Positions 46,600 to 60,567 are shown, counted from the stretch's first letter. The stretch is 64,000 bases of DNA from Sipunculus nudus (GCA_026874595.1 CM049316.1:25009839-25073838), one strand, 5' to 3'. Numbers and translations are program-made. Notes: a model not told the origin generated them from the letters alone.

Positions 46600-46860
46600 G
46601 CTCTCATGGGCTAGTGGTGGAATACGCTGGTCAAAGCCGGGAGATCTTGAGTTCAAATCTCAGCCGAGGAGCATCCAGATTTTTCACAATCCAAAGTGAA
46701 TGCTTCAGTGGCTTAACGGAAAGGCCGTGCCCTACGGCAGTGTGTCACTCACAAACAAGTGTTCTCGGTGGTATGAATCAGCAATGGGGATGATTATACA
46801 CCAGGTGAGGTAGTCATTGAGACTTGTTAACATTTGGATTTATATGAAAAGAAGCGAAAG
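46600..46860 (+). repeat. tRNA-derived SINE
   Basis: The head (46600-46672) is 73 nt long with an A box TGGGCTAGTGG at 46607 and a perfect B box GTTCAAATC at 46651, at normal tRNA spacing. The T-arm stem pairs (TTGAG with CTCAG). The acceptor stem is broken at two pairs and the anticodon stem is poor, so it is not a working tRNA. A tRNA-unrelated body follows to about 46860; its 3' end is uncertain. Confidence 0.6.
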
Positions 46861-49156
46861 ATACCGCCCTTCATGTAGTCTGAATTCAGAAGATGTACAT
46901 ACTTAATTACACTAGCATTAAATACTGAGACGGGTACCTCCACTAATACATTTGAATAAGTGTTCAGTGCATAATAAAGTGTTTCCCTTGGCTTTACCTG
47001 TAAAGCTTGCTCTATTGGGGAAGTAGTTGAATGTCCGCCTGAAGTGTGACCCGACCACGGGGTTAGATTTCATGATGGTCCCTTCAGTCATTCTTGCTTT
47101 GTACATGTGGCTGAGCGCTTAGTAATCGGGGAACAATGAAACTAGCTTCAACCAAGTGTTCCGTCATCGAGAAGACATTATCAAATCAGATCATCTTCTG
47201 GTCGCCTAATCCGTTTCAATATTATCTTTCAAAGATATCTTGCAGGCGATTAGACAGTTAGTAATTGAGTATCATTAATTGGAACGGCGGTGTTCACCAC
47301 TAATTTTCAAGGGAAGTTAACGCATTCTGCGTCCAATTAGACAGACTTTCGTCCCAAAGAGGAGAAATATATCATAGTAACTGAAAAAAAGTAATGAAAC
47401 TGATGAACATCAACGAAAAATACATAAGTTTTAACCGTGCCATGTAACCGACAGCAATCATTGGATCATTAGTATGAGTAGCCTATCTGCCATACAAGAT
47501 ATTTCACTATTAATCATTCACAAACCCAATCCGCGTATGACCTATTCTGCCTAAACGCTCATGACCTTACGGGCAAGTGCTCATTTATATGAAATTACAA
47601 AATATGACTGCCGCTACATCAGTCTGCATTTATTTTGAAGCACTGCATCTGGAAATTGAAAAATTATATTGTTATGTGAAAATTACTTTTTATTATTATT
47701 ATATATATATTGTGATTACAATAAAAATACCATTATAATATTATTATGCCATTACAGTATCGTTATTATAATTATCATATACATTTCGCCTTCCATTAAT
47801 AAAGAACCACGTAATTACGGTAATTACTAAAGGATATGAAGAACATTACGTGACTAAATAAAACCCAGAGGACATATTACTAAACTGATATTCAAGCTGA
47901 ACAACCCGTTTCCGTGCCTGGTGGTCACAGCATGTCTTTCGTTCATTACGGACATCTGTCCGCAGTGGATCGAGTGCAAATTTAATTATGTCATAACTTG
48001 TTAATGAGTCTGAGTATAATTGTAGCAGATGGGCCTGGGAATCGATTGTCACATCATGATCTAGGCTGTATTACGGAAGAAACCGTAAATCCTTATATCA
48101 GGTTATGAATACTGAAGTAACTGAAGACATCTGGCACTACTAAAGACCGATATGAGAGTAGTTATCTACTGCCTACCAAGTTGTATCAAGTGTTAAAGAA
48201 TCTTTTTTTGCTTTCCTTGATAAAAATAAAAAGGTATATTTGAACACTACCATATGTACAAACCGAAACGTTGTATCATAGGTGTCTCTTGAGATTCATA
48301 ATGGACTCATTGATCAACCATAAAATAAATTTACTATATAATATCTTGGAGAGTTTTGAAAAGAAATAAATAAAAAGGAATTTAAAGCGACTGATAGTGC
48401 CTTAAAAATAAATTTAACTAGAACTGTTTGCGGGTTAAACTGAAAACACCGGCCTGTGTTTGGTTTGTGACTGAGCTTAACAGTAGGATTATGAGTGGAG
48501 CCTTATTGTTTCAGATTTTATCTAGGCAGAAGAACATATAACTAAAGAGATTGCAATTTGACAAAGACATTGCAGCGATCTCCAAGAATCAGTTAAATTT
48601 GCTGCTATTGGGCTCACACTTAAATCTGGCAAGCCTTGAAACCGGGAAATTTAGTTTCGGAATCAAGTATCTGGTCTCTTGGCTTAAACCAAATACCAAT
48701 ACCTGAGCGGTCTTCTCATAGAAAATACGTTGTCTACGGGTATAAACGGAAAGTGTTTTCTCACGAGGCTCACATTTTCATTGAGAACACACACTGCTGT
48801 AGTCTGGTCAATTGAGGCGGCATCGAGGTTTTTGTGAAGTGAAATGAGACACCAGCGATAGACTATAGCAAAAACCCTCTCCGCTATGGGTAAGCTGACC
48901 TACATCCACAATAATCTGAGCCCTGACCACAGGTGGTCTCTTATTGTCAACGGCTAATAAAGAGAAGATCCAGGGACGACCAGGGAAGGTTCCTCGCTTC
49001 CAAGAACAATCCCGTTTTCGTATTTTTAAACCTCAACTGCTCCGCCAGGTGGCTTTGTATTATGTTTCTTAGTAACTTTACACAAGGTGTTGGGAACAGA
49101 TAATGTTGAAATTTTGTGGAGGGTAGGATAATACCAGAAGCGGATCTAAAAAGGGT

Positions 49157-49172
49157 GGGGGGGGGGGGGGGG
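49157..49172. repeat. 16-bp G run next to a GCGGATC block
   Basis: AGAAGCGGATCTAAAAAGGG precedes the run. Similar GGCGGATC or GGCGGATT blocks occur at about 33.6, 37.3 and 39.9 kb. Confidence 0.8.
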
Positions 49173-51947
49173 CTTTTTTCCAGCCACCGCAACCTTTTTT
49201 AAGGGTTACAGACCAATTTTTGCGGCCTGGAGCCCGCCCCCCCTCCCCTATATCCGGATATGGAGCTTTTTTACAGGCTTTGTCATTAATCCTTCTGGGT
49301 TCCACCCTTCTCAAATACTGGATCCACCCTTTAACACCGAAGGAACAAGCCGTTAAAATATGGAGGTATGCTGATTCAGCAAAATATATATGCTTACCAT
49401 TGGGTGGTCGGTTATTCATTGGTGTTAGAGGCTAGCATTTTGAACATGTTAACAATGAAGCTATGTACACAGGAACACAGGAAAATTAAGAACATAGGGA
49501 ATTAAAGATCCGGGCCAGGGTATCCATCTAGTAGTTCAATTAAATAAATCATGCACGTTTACATCTTATTACATATGTTTTAATTGACACATTATTTATT
49601 TTTTCAGTATGTATTATTCTACTATTCAGCTGAAATGAAATGACCATATTTGAATTACCAATGGTCAAAACATAAAAGTATTTTCAATAAGTAGCATTTG
49701 GAACGGCAGTGACTGAATGCGTAACATGTAGTTTAGTCATAAAATGTATTAAATCAAAACGAAACTGCTCCATGGTTCAACCAGTGCTTTTCCAGCCTTG
49801 TGTGACTGGGACTCCCAGGGGCCAGTCAGAGAGCAACTGTCTTTTATTCAGTTATTATACATGTCAAAATCGATTGTGCTTTAATGCAGAAAGAACGGAA
49901 TATTGACGGCACTTTCAGGCGATGCAAAACCCTAGTGTTTACGGAGCTGATGAGGAAAATTGCTAAAATACCAAACACGATTTCCAACCTATACCTCTAC
50001 AAATAAGTGGTCTCTGACATTTGTGTAATTCGTGACCTTGCAGAAAGGGGATATTTCAAGAAGTAATATGCTGCTGATACGCGAGGAGCTATAGCGTTTT
50101 GCTTATAGAAACAATCGCGTCTCCTGTATTCCGTTTAACTTTAATGTATTGTGGTTTGGACGCGCCGTTGACATATTCTCAAAATGTCCCGTAATTATTC
50201 GAACAGTACTACAGGCACGGGAGCTATATATATAAGTGTTTAACAGAAGACACATGTGAACGGAAAAGATATAAAGCGATAACGAATTTTCTTGGGTGAG
50301 AATAAGCTTCTGAGTCAACACAAACAAACATCCTTTAGGGACTGTTATTTAAGTTTAGTATTTCAGTTGACTATCCCGTTCATATTATATCCCATTTTTT
50401 TGCAAATTCAGACAAATATCAGGAATATATACAAAGTTAAATAAAATCAATATGTTGTTATATACTATTTGAAATAGCATTAAGAACACTTGACAATTGC
50501 AGTCCATCTGCACCGCTTAAACGTAGGAATACTGGCAGTTTCACCACTATGGCAATAACCGTTTATACTCAAGTTATAATGATTTAGGGTTCAAGCTTTG
50601 AGCCCAACAGAGTAAATGTGACTTACCTGTTTGCAGTTGTACCAATGAACGTATTTGTGAGCGTAAAAAATATTTAAAACCCGGAATCTGGCAAACGCTT
50701 AAATGGCCTAAAATCCAGCACAGCGGTACGGTCCCTCTCTGACAGCAGTAGTTGGCATCCTAGTGCCCTATTGAAACAATAACCCTCGGCAAAGGATGGA
50801 TATCGATTATACGTTCCCGAGTGACATGGTCATTTTAACCAAGCACTACTGCCAGCTAACGTTCGCTAAAAATCCACAAACACCGCCGAAAGCCTCCAGT
50901 TTTCAGTTCAAGGCAAGACCCACGAATACATGAATAAGTAGTCGATATTCATAATATGTATAGTGTAATTCTCGCGGAGAGTCTTTCGATGTAACGCCCA
51001 AAGAGGGCGACTGGACCTTGGTCGTTGTTTGTATGTTGGGCCTTGGGTCATCAATGGAGGGTTTATCCTAATGATCTTCTGTGAGGCACGATGGTGCTTG
51101 GTGAAATTGGGGACTACCCTTCCCTGTAGGACCTCCTGTTACCAGACAATACATCAATACTGCACAGGCTGCCTAAGCCGCTGGACAAGCCCGAACAGCC
51201 GCGCTGGCACGCTAGTACAAAGACCGTAGGGCACTGGTAACCTAATACTAATAATGTTCAATGAATTGGGCAATCGACAGCTGCTGTGTACAGCCTGGAT
51301 GGTAACTGGTCTTGGTTGTATGGTAACTCACGTTAAATGGCCGCTGAGGTGCTGAGGTGTGAGGTGCTTGTCTTTGCACTTAATACCAACACAAGCCATG
51401 CGTTTTCGCTGAGTTGACACATTTCATTGTCTTGTTTACCACAACGGAAGGGCGGAGGCTTTAAATTTTTATTTAAATTCCTCATTTACCCTCCTCCTTT
51501 TGGCACTAATGGTAAGTATATGTTTGACATAGCTACATTTGAACAATTTCGATATAAGGGAAATTTAAAAAATTATTACAATATTAAAATTTATGTGTGA
51601 TGTTAAAATATGATATAATAGCAACATATACCATGATAGGCTGCATGATTATATGACGGGCTACGACAATAAGTACAGTAACTGACTTCTCGGGCATATC
51701 GGGAGCAGGAATTATATTTAAGCCTAGGTCTCGCTTAGCACGTTCTTCCACGGTTCAGCCAAGGCGACCGAGCACGTGGTATTGCCATAAATTGTTGTGA
51801 TGAAACAGCTTTTCAACTTTTTACGAAATCTCGCGAAATCTTGTATCGTTTCTCGTCAACTTTTTCGGTCTATAGGCCAGTTATCAAGTAATCGCTCTGA
51901 AAATTATACAGTATATCAAAGAAAATGCCTTTTCGTTTTTAACTGAG

Positions 51948-51978
51948 CAAGGTCAATGGTCAAGGTCAAGGTCACCGA
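51948..51978 (+). promoter_or_regulatory. Cluster of AGGTCA half-sites
   Basis: The sequence holds CAAGGTCAATGGTCAAGGTC then AAGGTCACC, giving three AAGGTCA half-sites, two of them in tandem. TCAAGGTCA is the extended half-site of monomeric nuclear receptors. The motif is also frequent in invertebrate repeats, so function is unproven. Confidence 0.25.
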
Positions 51979-52097
51979 AAACAATCTCACAGTATTATAG
52001 TGCTCATAAACTTGTCAAATTCTACACAAACTATAGCTAATTTTATTCGTCTATGCATTCCCCATTATGACTGTCTGATCAACTGTCATCCAGGTTG

Positions 52098-52345
52098 TGT
52101 CGGTCTGTAAGTATGTCTGTCTGTCCGTCTGTTGTTGTCAACTTCTTCTGTCTGTTTCTTCTTTGGTCTGACATATATCATTCAGGATTCCACATTGTTT
52201 AAGCAATGTTTCTGAAAAACATACATTTAAAAGAAAACCAGGAAATATGTTCTGTCTGTCTGTCCGTCCCTCTGCGACTTGTAAATACACAGACATTTCT
52301 CATTCAAATGACTGTTTTTATCTGTTTCCCTGTCTTCCTGTCTGT
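52098..52345. repeat. Interrupted (TCTG)n pyrimidine-rich region
   Basis: Clusters of GTCTGTCTGTCC and CTGTCTTCCTGTCTG are scattered through a T/C-rich strand. A run of nine to ten C follows near 52465. Confidence 0.8.
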
Positions 52346-52962
52346 CTGTTATATTTCTACTTCCGGCAAGCGCTCGACCTACGGCCCCCTGTCTGTTTAT
52401 TAATTTATTTTCCTGTTTTCTAATTCCTGTTTCTATATCAGTCTCCATATGTCTGTCCCTCCACCCCCCCCCCCTTCTCCATTACCTGAAGTTTTAGTTG
52501 GTTTCACAAAATGACAGTTATAAACAAGTTTGAATTGAATCCTACATATAAAATGGCGAATTTCATGTATTCTTTTGTTTTTAAGGGGGTAACATTTGCT
52601 CTAGATGGCTTCACGATTTTAAGTTTTAACAGGATTTGCACAGAACTGGTGATACTGGAAGCAAAGATGACAGCTCTCCGCCAACCGTCCCACCTGTCAC
52701 ATCAATATTCAGTCTTAATCTCCTGACTTTATATCTGACGCAAACCCATCATAATATACCATGTATATTTTAAACTGAGTAAATGATGATTCTGGGTTTA
52801 TTGACAAAAAGAACCAAACCTTTCCCTATCGTTGTCCCCACATGGAGAGGTGTTAGCCAACTAAATGACGCAAACTGACTTTATTAGTTGGACAAACTGA
52901 ATCAATCAGAGTGGATCTAGCGTATGGTTAAAAATTGTGCATAAAAGGAATTCGCGCCTACT

Positions 52963-53220
52963 TTATCCGTGCGCAATGAGCACTGGCCTGTCGGTTAACA
53001 TCAAATGCAAGTAAACAGGTCGGATTGATGAGTCAGAAAATACGTAGACATCCTTGTTTGTGTGATCGAATGTCATGTAGAGAACGGAATCCAACTCTGA
53101 CGGTTTGTCAAGGATAATTTCTATGGGATCCGTTCGTCTTTTTTTGTGACAAAAACCGTCGGATTCCAAGGTTTTTATGATTGTTAAGGGTCGGAATGTC
53201 AATTCATGACCGTAATTCAT
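52963..53220 (-). CDS. Unrecognised 85-codon ORF, possible exon
   Basis: The frame starts at a true ATG and stays open further upstream for at least 13 codons, so it could be part of an exon. Amino-acid composition is balanced (charged, aromatic and hydrophobic residues mixed; no low complexity), unlike most chance ORFs here. No signal peptide, membrane helix or known motif is seen. It lies immediately beside a TIR element (53254-53525). I do not recognise it. Confidence 0.25.
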   Translation of the reverse strand: MNYGHELTFRPLTIIKTLESDGFCHKKRRTDPIEIILDKPSELDSVLYMTFDHTNKDVYVFSDSSIRPVYLHLMLTDRPVLIAHG

Positions 53221-53253
53221 TTCAGCATGATAGTATTTTACTACATAATGTAC

Positions 53254-53525
53254 GTATGGTTATCCGGCATGGTTATCAAGCGTTACATTACAGTACGGTG
53301 AGAGTTTACAGATCGTTGGACTGAGCTGTCCAAATACAATTTGGCACATATGCAGCATGAAGACACCAAAAAACACCGATACATATTATCATTAATACAT
53401 ATGTTTCTGTGTACGATTATAAGAAAGACTTCTGTCACACAAAAGGCGCTAGCTTTATATGTCCGTGCACCATGCCGATCCCGTAAACTTCACCGTACTG
53501 TACTACAGCGCTGGGTAACCATACA
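53254..53525. mobile_element. 272-bp MITE-like element with about 50-bp TIRs
   Basis: The left end starts GTATGGTTATCCGGC and the right end is the complement of GTATGGTTACCCAGC. Further in, both arms share ACAGTACGGTGA and GTTTAC. The left arm has an extra ATGGTTATC-like repeat. No transposase is present; the target duplication is unclear. Confidence 0.7.
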
Positions 53526-54082
53526 AACCATGTTCAATAAGTGATACATACTGTAGAAAGACAATTTAAAAGTTTTATTAGTTGCAAAGACACAGACTTA
53601 GTTTGTCCAGGTTGAGCGGACTAAACCTACCGTTGGGCAATGCATATCCACCATTGTCATCAATAGTAATGATCCTATGACCTTGTTACAATGGGTTTAG
53701 TGTTTCACCCATATGATATATATCCAACTTCGTCTTATTAAACCAAGCGGCGCAAATACGGAAAGAATAGAACAATTTCTTCACCTTCTTCCGTCTAGAC
53801 ACATTTTTTATTCATATACCAAGCGATGTTCCTCACATACGGTAGCGTTAGATAACTGTCTGAACCCCTTTCATGGTACATGTTATTGCCACAGGGCTGT
53901 TTATTGTATATTGCAGTCAATGCCTCATTGCTTATCATTTACCCAGTTCGATGCACCAAGGCAGACCGGAAACAAAATAATACAATGAAAAATTGACTGT
54001 TACCCGGGTTCAGAGAGACTGTGTTCTCCTGTGTTTGTTGGTTTGTTTGTCTCGTAGTAGTATTACGCAAAATCTATTTCAG

Positions 54083-54345
54083 TAAGGCAAAAAAAAATAA
54101 AAAGTAAGGTTCTCAGGCACTGCCCGCATCAAATTTAAACATCCACATCAAAAATTTTTATCATGATTTTCAATAGAAAATTTTGAGCTGCAGCTCATAC
54201 AATTTCCTCTGTTATGTAGTGCTTTTACTTGTTTAGCAAAATAAATCTGTTATTATCATGCTTTTCCCTTATCATTTGACATTTTTATCGAAACATACCA
54301 AAAAATTAATTTACCAAGAAAATACCTTTTTTTAAATTTTGGCCT
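54083..54345. repeat. Dispersed repeat family D, copy 2 with inverted inner block
   Basis: The left block (AAGGTTCTCAGGCACTG) has the same orientation as at 44.8 kb. The inner block at 54216-54300 reads TAGTGCTTTTACTTGTTTAG to TGACATTTTTATCGAAACAT, the reverse complement of copy 1. Confidence 0.6.
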
Positions 54346-57075
54346 TAAGATGTCACTTCTGTTGTCTTAATGATGTTTCAGGTATACTAGTGCCTCACAT
54401 GTAAGCCGTGTTTTGGCAAAGGACCAAGAATCAGACCAACGCGTCCTGATTCTGGTGTAATGAGATCAGCGAGAGCGTGAGTCGCAAGTTTGAAATACGG
54501 AGCTGGATGCACTATGCGATGACACGCACTCATTGGTCTGATTACAATTCTTTACCTTTGGCGCACTCTGGCGGTGGAATCCAAAGAATTTTGTCATACA
54601 AAGCAGCGGTTACACGCAAAGAGATCGGGGACAACTGCAGTTTATAACCACTGTGTATGAGGAGTCGGAGGAGCGTAACTATGTTCACACTACGACCGTA
54701 TTCAAACCGGCGGGTCTGTATGCATTCGCGTTTTGATCCGCATCGGTGAAACCACATCGGGAGGTATTTTTGATACCAGATTTATAAATACGGTTTACCT
54801 GTCAACGCAGTGTGAACAAGCGTTAACTATATGTATGCGTGACCCCACAATGCATACACAACAGGAAAAAATATTTCCACGCATGCGATCATAATACGAA
54901 ACTTTATCGAATATGGTACTCCTTGTTTCTGGTGTATGAAAAAAGAAATCTATCGAATACTGTATATTGAATCCAGTATTGGGGGAACGGTATTCAGCAC
55001 GCTTTCTTACTGAACAGCTAAAGGAAGAAATAGAAACAAAATAGAAAATAATCTGAGCTTGGAATTTTTAACTTGCAAAGTTTAATTAAAACGGTTGTGT
55101 TTAGGAACTTTGGCTATGAAAACCACCGATTGACTACTATACTTTGCAACACCGCTATCTATAATTTCGCGCAATTTGAAATGAAAGATTGAACGGAAAG
55201 GTAAGTAAAGTCACCAATATAATAATAACTTACTAATGCAATACTTACAAAAATAAACTATTTACCATATTAGCTTGTCCAATATATATTCTTTAATATT
55301 ACATACATACTTGCTCTATTTACTGAACCATTGAATAATGCAATATGCTTTGTAAAGAGTGAATACTATTTTTTACTATTTTTAAAAACTTTGTTTTTGC
55401 ATCTATTAACTTTAACAATTAAAGCAATTTTTTTGTGGTCTTTAATACATTAAAGTCATCAGCAAGGTACTTTGACAGTCGTCAATATTTTTTTTACATA
55501 TCCTTAGATGCAATCTTCTGGGTTGTCATTATAGGCGAAGTTCGTGATCGTCTGAGGTTCGTGACCAGGCCATGTTAATCTCCGGGACAGCGAGGTTCAG
55601 TTCAGTTTCTCAGCATTCGGAAGACATCTTGTTGGGTTAGGGGAACGCGGCACGTGAGCCAATATAGTTCCCGCACCAGGCTCTATAACTGCTGGTAGCA
55701 GTTAAGATAGAAACAAGATTGACTTTATATCTAAATCAGTTTTTTTTCTCAGTTATGACTCAGCGTACTGGAGCTAACGTTTTCCAAAAGGGAAATTGAC
55801 TCCATACATTATGATCTGTTATCGAAGTCTGGTTATATAAACTTACACATGTTGGCAAAGAAAAAAGTGAGAGAAATCTAGACAGAGTACAGGTCATGTT
55901 TATTCCCATATGAAAACACATACATACCATTAAAGTCAAAATATTTTAGAACCTTATTACAGTTTTTATTTATCTTTTTATTCAAAAGAAATTAGCCTTA
56001 TGAGGTGAACGTTCTGAGTTCAGACTTCAGGCTATATTTTACCATATTGATCTGAGGTATATATTAATATTATAAATGTGATGCCATTCTCAAATTAAAG
56101 CTACAGGAGCCTCAAAGTCGTTACATAAATCTGCGAATTCTTTCAACTACATACAGTCATAGGGAATAATCTGCATGTTTTTCAGGAACTGGAAGTGGTT
56201 ATAAAAAACGAACCACATTAATTAAGATAACGTGAACGACGATTTATATACAGGGCTTTCAAGTAGGCATTTTTTAGGGTTCGAGAGTCTCGGGTCAAAA
56301 TTTTGGAGAGGCCCATGGGATTTTGGAGAGTCCCGCGCGTCCGTGGCTAATATTGAAAGGCCTGCTTCAATAATCATAGATAATATCATACAATTTGATT
56401 TGGCAAATTGTTTTTGAAGACTAATTATTTGATTAGATTTAGTTAATTTTCAAATTATATAATTGTTATTTGCAACTACGGCTTAGCAGTTTGGCTTGCG
56501 GGATGTGTGTTTGTGATAACACTTTGTTCTGTTCAAACAAGTACTTTGGTTAATTAATTTGGTCTCAGGTCTGCTGGAGTCAACCTTACAGGTTTGCTCA
56601 AGTGAGCTGTGTTTACACATGACCAGCTTGGATAATGATCCCTGGTCACGACTGTGACTCTTTTGATCGTAGTGTAGTATAAGCCATAGCCGCGCGTCCG
56701 GTTGGACGCCTGGGGGTTGATAGCGGCGAGTCCCAAACCAGTATCACAAGTCTGTGACGCTTAAAACCAAACATACTTATGTGGTTTGCTTTTTTATTCG
56801 TGAGGGTTTAAATTTCGGGATATCCGCTGAAGTAAAATAATCATGAAATTAAAACCCTGGTGACCAAGACGTCCAAGCGACACAGGTGAACAATCATTTA
56901 CTATAGTATATTGATGCCTCACTTGCATGCACGATATACATATCTGTAGCTTCAAAAGTCAAAAATGAAAAAAAGGTGATTTCAAAAGTATAACAGATCT
57001 TTATGTTACCCGTAAATTAAGGATTGACATTTTAAACTATTTAATAATGTACGAGACTCTGTGAAGGTTTTACCC
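54346..57075. other. No gene recognised
   Basis: Short ORFs only. A good donor-like AAAGGTAAGT occurs near 55198, but no coding exon can be read beside it. Confidence 0.45.
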
Positions 57076-57186
57076 ATCCTTCTCTCTCTCTGTCTGTCTA
57101 TCTATCTGTTTTATGATCTATCTATCTATCTATCTATCTATATGATTTATATTTGTCTATCTGATGTCTGTGTATCTCTCTCTCTA

Positions 57187-57223
<37 letters not shown>

Positions 57224-57362
57224 CTGTCTGTCTTTCTGTCTGTCTCTTTGTTTATCTGTCTGAATGTCTGTCGTGCCGTCCGCCGTGCCGTTCGTCCGTC
57301 CGTCCGTTGTTCCGTCCATCCATCCGTCCATCTCCAACCTTCCATCCATCTATCTATCTACC
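57076..57362. repeat. Compound tetranucleotide repeat (TCTA, TCTG, TCCG, TCCA)
   Basis: Successive arrays of CT, TCTA, TCTG, GTCC and ATCC follow one another, showing spread of point variants along the array. It produces Ser/Leu/Tyr and Arg/Pro ORFs of up to 121 codons that are not genes. Confidence 0.95.
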
Positions 57363-58916
57363 AACTATATTGGTAGATAACGACATGAATAGTGAAAATC
57401 ATCAAAAGTGCACTTCGCATAGATAAAGGGAACCATGGTATATGGATGTGAGTTTGTACTGGTATGGCGGTTGATGTTTGATTCATACAAAATAATCAAT
57501 ATCCATCCGGAGTGCGGCTGTCGTTGAGTATGACGTAAGCGGGAATGACAGGGTCCTCACTCCGTACATTAACGTGTTTCCGCCTGTACTTTCATGTTAT
57601 GTTATTTGTGCCGTTATAGTGGCATGACGACTGGTTTACTGCTGACAGATTTATGGGTTATACTGATTGATTGAGCAGGTTTGATTACAGAAACAAAGGA
57701 TTCAATAAACACTATTGTTTAGACAGCCTTGTTCACATGATGGGTAACATGCAATATCTGTTATATATTTTTTTGTAATTTCAATCTCTTGTCTTTCGAC
57801 ATGCCTTCGTCGATGGGGCCTTATATTCACGAACGTTTGATTATCGTGACATTTTGAGACTTTTAGACCCCCGAGTACAAAAATGTACCCGCAGTATACG
57901 GGGCAAATAACTGATAAGTTTCCGCAACGACCTTGATTTGCCCGCACAATTTTCATGATGTTCAGTAAGAGCTAGCCCTATTAGTAGTAAATCAACTAAG
58001 TCAGGGCAGCTTGAGCCGGCACAAAATTATTTGTCACCGGTTGTATCTGCATCATTCATGTGACGTCATCTTAGCTGTCACAAATATTAATATTTTCACA
58101 TGACAGGTGTCCACGCAGGGAGGTTGCTCACAAAACAGATGTCGTAGCTGTCAAACCTTGTCTGAAAAGATGTACAATATGTATAGTTTAAAAAGCGGAA
58201 ACATCTTTTACAAAAATTTAAAAGTTTCAAACTTAAGAGTCATGTCCCTGATCCATCTTATCCTGGTTGAGCTTGAAGAGCGTGTTTTAAAAACAATCTT
58301 GTCAAAAATGCAAGGTTGATAGCCTTGGCCTGAAATTCATCTCCAAACTAAATCAAATCGTTTTCATTAATACCTGTGCTTGCAGGAATAACTAAAGATT
58401 TCATCTAAATTAAGAATCTTGTCGGACTAAAATTTTTTTGTCAGCGCGACCTACCGCTCATCGGCAGAACAACATTAAACTCTGGAATTTTTTATTCTGA
58501 AAAATTCTTTTGAATACCTCGTACATTGTTATAACATTACACCGCTAGGTAATGAACACGATTTAGGCGCAATGATGATTTTAAAAGAACAACTTACATG
58601 GATGAATTAGTTAATTCCTATATCACTCTTTAGGCAAACCTTCGATTTTAATTTTTCTTTCTTCTGCATGGCCCCTAGTTTGCACTAGATTTCAGATATG
58701 GCTGATTGTCCAAAAATAATTATTTTTGGTCACAATATTAGTCATAGATCAAAGACTTGCATTTGATAATTATTTTTTCACCTTGACCTAATTTCAAGGT
58801 TGTTCACTCCGTTGCTGATTCCACGTTATCGCCCCAGTATACACGTCAGGGACCGCTTGGCGATGGCAAATACCTATTATCGTCATACATTTTTTGTGAT
58901 CTCTTTTGTTTACACT

Positions 58917-58967
<51 letters not shown>

Positions 58968-60567
58968 ATATATGCCTGTCCCTTATTCCGGCACAAGTCA
59001 ATGAAAGTAAATAACATGCCTAACTTCACCTTTAAACATACTTTATATAAATGCTATTCTATCAGGAAAACATGTATGCCATAAATAATTTACCTATCTA
59101 TTGTTTATGACAAATTATGCAGAAAACACACCCTTGCCAAAGCCAGCTCTTACCTGACGAGGATAATAATAAAATATACATTGTTAACTCGTGTAAAACA
59201 ACAATTTCGTTTGTTCGTGCCGACCTTGACGTAAAAAGTATTCAATAAAAATCTGGTTTAACCGATAAATTTTACACTAAGACGAAGGTAGACACAAAAT
59301 AATTGATGGAAGTCTGGCAACAGATCGGTCCACAGGGAGATGCCGTGCTGTGTGGTAATACAGACTTTACATCCATTATTTAGTGGCCCCAGGATTCATA
59401 ACTACCAAAACAAAGAGGGCATTGATCGCACCAGGAGCGAGAACTACATGTTGTATTTTCACAGCAGTTTATCTTCCAGGTAATATTTATATGTGTATTA
59501 CTCTTGCGGTATAGCAACACGGCTAATCCGACACCTCATGTTAAATTTTATTTTCAATAACAACTATATTGACAGAGCCTAATATAACAGTACGTGAGAT
59601 TTCAGGTTATTTAGAACTGCACGGATACATATTAGCTAGCTCATGTTTGTTTCGTCAAATTTCTGAGAAATTTGTCTTCAATAAGTCACAAATATCAATA
59701 TAAACGTATATTGTTACGGTGATAATCAAAGCTAAACCGCTTAATTTTACGTGATTTTATACAAATATTACCGATACATAATTATTGATCGTGATAAAGT
59801 TTAGACCCATTAATGCAAATCAAATAATTAGGTCATGCAGCTAAGCAAACACTGCTGCAATGACAAATTATTCGTTACAATTTCCCAGAAAATAATGAAT
59901 AAAACAATATTTCCATGTGTCGGAAATCCTGATGCCACTTAAAATGAGGACATGCATATCCACTTGTCGTTCCGGACAAGGCGTTCTTAATTAGAAGTGA
60001 TTTTACCTGAAGATATATGGTGAGTGATAATAAGGGACAGAGAGGCGAGATCCACCTGGGCCAAGACAAAACCATTTTAATTCATTCCATATCTGTGGGA
60101 CCGATTATCCAACCATGTCTCGTACGAATTTATTGTATTTGTTTAAAATATCTTCACAACAATTCGATACTAATAGATTAAACCTTTTTATTTTTTAATG
60201 TCCATAGTTATGTGCAAGCTGTCAACTTTTAAACCATTATTTTGCTCATACTTATTGAGTACTGAAATATAAATTACCTTGTATGTAAAATTTAATTCGA
60301 TAAATGTACCTATTTTCTGTGCAATTTTCTGAAATGTATAACAGATATGTGTAGAACATAACGAGATTTATATAGACAGATTAAAAGATAATAGAAAAGT
60401 TTAAATCATCAAGAATATTACAAAAGTTTCCTCTTATTGTTGGTAATAAAAGTTACCAAACTTTCCACGCATTCATTAATTTTATTTGCTCAAGAGAGCA
60501 TTCTCTGACGACAACCTTTAAAGTTGATTCTGAAAACATGCCAACATTTTTTTTTGTAATTTAGGCG
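57363..60567. other. No gene recognised
   Basis: Contains the (TA)n tract at 58918 and short ORFs from non-ATG starts. Nothing else stands out. Confidence 0.45.
58918..58967. repeat. (TA)n microsatellite
   Basis: About 24 TA units on the plus strand. Confidence 0.95.

Larger units (their letters stand above)
46861..52097. other. Long gene-poor stretch
   Basis: AT-rich DNA with short unrecognised ORFs, the G run at 49157 and the AGGTCA cluster at 51948. I see no exon with both conserved coding content and splice sites. Confidence 0.45.

Noticed and set aside
46600-46672. Functional tRNA gene
   Set aside because: Two acceptor pairs fail and the anticodon stem is weak, so a SINE head fits better.
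57061-57426. 121-codon Ser/Leu/Arg-rich ORF
   Set aside because: It is a translation of tetranucleotide repeats.
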